A DNA stretch of 8,295 nt from positions 1 to 8,295 of the forward strand of contig JASBZE010000076.1 in NCBI GenBank assembly GCA_029983575.1, written 5' to 3'. The notes below the pieces were generated by a model. That model was not told the DNA's origin, ran no database searches, and was given only the letters and a program-made list of their open reading frames with translations. The translations under genes were made by a program, and so were the position numbers. Source of the stretch: Peptostreptococcaceae bacterium. GTDB taxonomy: Bacteria; Bacillota; Clostridia; Peptostreptococcales; Peptostreptococcaceae. How positions within the stretch are numbered: the first letter of the stretch is position 1; the number at the start of each line of letters is the position of its first letter. Below are positions 6,456 to 8,295 of the stretch, piece after piece.

Positions 6456-8025
6456 TCTACTAACAATAATGGGAGAAGAGAAAAAAGGAGATGTCAATAA
6501 GGATTATGTTCTTGTTAGTTGTGTAGGAAGCACTGACCCTATAAAGACCCTTTCAGATGGACCTATACTACATATATGTAGATATTATAGTCCTAAAAAA
6601 GTTTATCTTCTCTATACTAGTGAAATGTACGAAAAAAACAAATTACCTAATGATAATAAAATGGAAATTATCGAATACACCTTAAAAAAATCACTTATTG
6701 GTTATGATATTCCCGAGGTAGAAATAATAGAAACTGATATTATAGATGCTCATCATTATGATGTCTTTCATGAGTATGTCAAGAGGATTTTTAAAACAGC
6801 AAAAGATGAATATCCTAATTCTAACATACTTATTAACTTGACCTCAGGAACGCAACAAATAACTAGTAATTTCATGAACTACTACTTAAGCGATAATGAT
6901 CCTATGTTGATTCCAATTCAAGTTAGTACACCTAAAAAAGGAAGTAATGACGGAACAGAATCAAATAAAGAATCTACTACTGATGATCTTATTGAGCAAA
7001 ATCTAGATAACGAATACTTAGTAGAGTTGGATAAGATGGGAATAAAACAAAGTGAATTCGATAAATTAAGTAAGTTTTTAGATGATAACCCTAACCTAAA
7101 ACCTAGTTATAGACTCATCTACCCTAATTTCATGAGATATCATAACGAAAGGGTTCTATATAGAATCAAAGAACACGTTAGAAAACACAAGTTTGACTTT
7201 GCTCTTGAACTACTGAGCAAAGAACTTAGAAACTCCAACCCTAAGATAAAAGCTTGGCTAGAATTTGCTGTAAGTAAGATAGAAGTGGATCGCGAAAAAT
7301 CTGATAAGTTAATAGATAAGTTAAAGGCGATGCGTGAGAAGGTCCCTAGATATATGGATAGAAGAAATTATAATAACAAATCTGAAAAACTTCCATACAA
7401 TACTTTTGATTATTTTAGCCTTGCTAAGCACAAATACTATACAAATGATATTAATAGTTTTATACTTATGATGGAACCCTTCTTTATTAGCTTTTACATT
7501 TGTATTATTAGAGATAAAGTAAAGTTGCCGCTAGACGAATTTTTAATCATAACAAATGAAAAAATAGAAAATATAGAATATCAATCCTATAAGGTTAAAC
7601 GTAATACAGAATATGAAAAAAACATGAAAAAGAAACCTAAAAATGATGTTGAAAAAAATTATTATGTATCTAAAGTTTATTTAGATAATATTATAGATTA
7701 TAAGCTGGAAAAATATAATGATAAGGATAAAGAAGATGGTTCAAACGAAAAAGATATTTACAATGCTAAACTGTATAGAAAATTAATATATATTCGTGAG
7801 AAATATAAATATATAAAAGGCTTTAGAAACTTAATAGCCCATAATCTTGAACAAATAAAGAAAAACACTTTTAAATCAAAGGGAGTCAAATATATAGATG
7901 AATTTATAAAGGATATCCAGTATTTTATTACTGATATCTATAATGATGATGAATTTGATTTTAAGATGTTATATATTTATGAAAATATAGAGAAGAGGCT
8001 TATAGATTTGTTAAACCAGGAATAA
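6445..8025 (+). CDS. csm6: Csm6, CARF-HEPN ribonuclease activated by cyclic oligoadenylate
   Basis: Csm6 works outside the effector complex: cyclic oligoadenylate made by Cas10 binds its CARF domain and switches on the HEPN RNase, which degrades RNA non-specifically. From TTG 6445 the product has 526 residues. The N-terminal CARF domain shows VLVSCVGSTDPIKTLSDGP at about 22-40 and INLTSGTQQ, with SGTQQ at 134-138, the usual ligand-binding motifs. A polar linker at about 161-180 follows, then a helical middle region. The C-terminal HEPN motif is R461-x4-H466 (RNLIAH). The protein is longer than the roughly 400-430 residues of well-known Csm6 proteins; part of the excess is lysine-rich or acidic, near 390-407 and 423-437. 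An ATG at 6469 would shorten it by 8 residues but lacks a ribosome site. Whether it uses cA4 or cA6 cannot be read reliably; cA6 is known for several Firmicute relatives. Confidence 0.94.
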   Translation: MENNLLTIMGEEKKGDVNKDYVLVSCVGSTDPIKTLSDGPILHICRYYSPKKVYLLYTSEMYEKNKLPNDNKMEIIEYTLKKSLIGYDIPEVEIIETDIIDAHHYDVFHEYVKRIFKTAKDEYPNSNILINLTSGTQQITSNFMNYYLSDNDPMLIPIQVSTPKKGSNDGTESNKESTTDDLIEQNLDNEYLVELDKMGIKQSEFDKLSKFLDDNPNLKPSYRLIYPNFMRYHNERVLYRIKEHVRKHKFDFALELLSKELRNSNPKIKAWLEFAVSKIEVDREKSDKLIDKLKAMREKVPRYMDRRNYNNKSEKLPYNTFDYFSLAKHKYYTNDINSFILMMEPFFISFYICIIRDKVKLPLDEFLIITNEKIENIEYQSYKVKRNTEYEKNMKKKPKNDVEKNYYVSKVYLDNIIDYKLEKYNDKDKEDGSNEKDIYNAKLYRKLIYIREKYKYIKGFRNLIAHNLEQIKKNTFKSKGVKYIDEFIKDIQYFITDIYNDDEFDFKMLYIYENIEKRLIDLLNQE

Positions 8026-8035
8026 ATTTACTTAG

Positions 8036-8090
8036 TTCTGGCTGTATACTGCCTGATCGCTTTGTCAAAACAGGCAGTATATGGTTAGAA
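8036..8090 (+). other. 20-bp RNA hairpin between csm6 and the CRISPR leader
   Basis: The arms 8036-8055 and 8071-8090 flank a 15-base loop. The inner 11 bp (TATACTGCCTG / CAGGCAGTATA) pair perfectly. The outer 9 bp continue with no mismatch if four G-U pairs are allowed (8040-8086, 8041-8085, 8043-8083, 8044-8082). Because those four would be A-C mismatches in the opposite strand's RNA, the structure favours a + strand transcript. It begins 10 bases after the csm6 stop, so it may end or stabilise the operon mRNA. No T-run directly follows the right arm, so it is not a standard intrinsic terminator. The structure is certain on paper; its role is not. Confidence 0.75.
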
Positions 8091-8240
8091 ATATAATTTA
8101 TAAATTTTTACTGCGATGGTTATATATCAGTATTTTTACCTATTTTTGGTTTATAAAAATAACTTAAACATATTTTTTCTATCTAATAGCCGAAATAGCA
8201 CCTTCTAAGTAAGTTATATCAATGGTTATATTTTGGGTGG
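8091..8240 (+). promoter_or_regulatory. Probable CRISPR leader
   Basis: This non-coding, AT-rich stretch lies directly upstream of the first repeat-like unit, where a leader with the array promoter and integration signals is expected. It contains several T-tracts, including ATTTTTAC at 8104-8111 and 8132-8139, and ATGGTTATAT at 8116-8125 and 8222-8231. TATAAT occurs at 8092-8097 and TATAAA at 8152-8157, but neither has a convincing -35 box at the right distance, so no promoter is assigned. Calling it a leader rests on its position before the repeat and its composition. Confidence 0.55.
8116..8231 (+). repeat. Repeated leader motif ATGGTTATAT
   Basis: The 10-mer ATGGTTATAT occurs at 8116-8125 and 8222-8231, 106 bp apart. 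Its first seven bases, ATGGTTA, also occur at 8081-8087, overlapping the end of the hairpin. The last copy ends 9 bases before the first CRISPR repeat. The motif is AT-rich, so chance recurrence is possible, but its placement just before the array makes a protein-binding or integration signal conceivable. Confidence 0.5.
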
Positions 8241-8295
8241 ATAAGGAATTACATATCTCCAATAGGAGACGGAAACTTATTGTATATTATTTCTC
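8241..8295 (+). CRISPR. Start of a type III-A CRISPR array: first repeat and part of spacer 1
   Basis: A 36-base unit at 8241-8276 (37 if the G at 8240 belongs) looks like a type III-A repeat. It has a small hairpin, TCTCC at 8256-8260 and GGAGA at 8265-8269 around the loop AATA, and ends in ACGGAAAC (8269-8276). That is the 8-nt crRNA handle I know from the S. thermophilus type III-A repeat and is close to ACGAGAAC of S. epidermidis. Cas6 would be expected to cut between 8268 and 8269, at the base of the hairpin. The 19 bases left (8277-8295) would be the start of spacer 1. Only one copy is in view, so repeat identity rests on resemblance, hairpin and position after csm6, not on recurrence. 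Orientation matches the cas genes. Confidence 0.8.

Noticed and set aside
8062..8097. Array promoter made of TTGTCA at 8062 and TATAAT at 8092
   Set aside because: The gap between the two boxes is 24 bases, well beyond the usual 16-18, and the first box lies in the hairpin loop.
8036..8109. Standard rho-independent terminator after csm6
   Set aside because: The hairpin is strong, but the right arm is followed by ATATAATTTATAAA, not a T-run; the first T-run is at 8105-8109, too far away.
1..8295. A wholly new defence system
   Set aside because: Every sizeable gene matches a known type III-A family by clear motifs. The unusual points are details of a known system.

Overview
The window holds most of a type III-A (Csm) CRISPR-Cas locus, all on the + strand, followed by a leader and what looks like the first repeat of its CRISPR array. 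The DNA is strongly AT-rich. Ile is often ATA, Arg is mostly AGA, and ribosome binding sites resemble AGGAGG/AGGTGA. With the Csm protein sequences, which resemble streptococcal and staphylococcal Csm sets, this suggests a low-GC Firmicute, perhaps an anaerobic coccus or Clostridia-like host. The genus cannot be fixed from this sequence.

Layout: bases 1-2166 are cas10 (csm1), cut at its 5' end by the window edge. Then come csm2 (2169-2630), csm3 (2697-3410), csm4 (about 3425-4504), csm5 (4497-5720), cas6 (5742-6455) and csm6 (6445-8025). Genes are spaced by 2 to 66 bp or overlap by 8 and 11 bp, so they probably form one operon whose promoter lies upstream of the window. After csm6, 8026-8295 contains a 20-bp RNA hairpin (8036-8090), an AT-rich leader with short repeated motifs (about 8091-8240) and one repeat-like unit (8241-8276). 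That unit ends in ACGGAAAC, a type III-A crRNA 5' handle, and is followed by 19 bases of the presumed first spacer.

How the parts work together (family knowledge): Cas6 cuts the array transcript at the small repeat hairpin to give crRNAs with the 8-nt handle. Cas10, Csm2, Csm3, Csm4 and Csm5 assemble on the crRNA. Csm3 subunits cut complementary target RNA, and Cas10 senses target RNA and makes cyclic oligoadenylates through its GGDD palm. Csm6 binds these in its CARF domain and degrades RNA with its HEPN domain. The key residues are visible for each step: GGDD in Cas10, Asp36 in Csm3, His23 and the glycine-rich loop in Cas6, and R-x4-H in Csm6.

This is a known class of system and no wholly new one was found. 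Points worth a second look are cas6 lying between csm5 and csm6, the duplicated RGG tail on Csm2, the long Csm6 with charged inserts and a TTG start, the hairpin that pairs fully only as + strand RNA, and the repeated motifs in the leader. No adaptation genes (cas1, cas2) are visible; they could lie outside the window.
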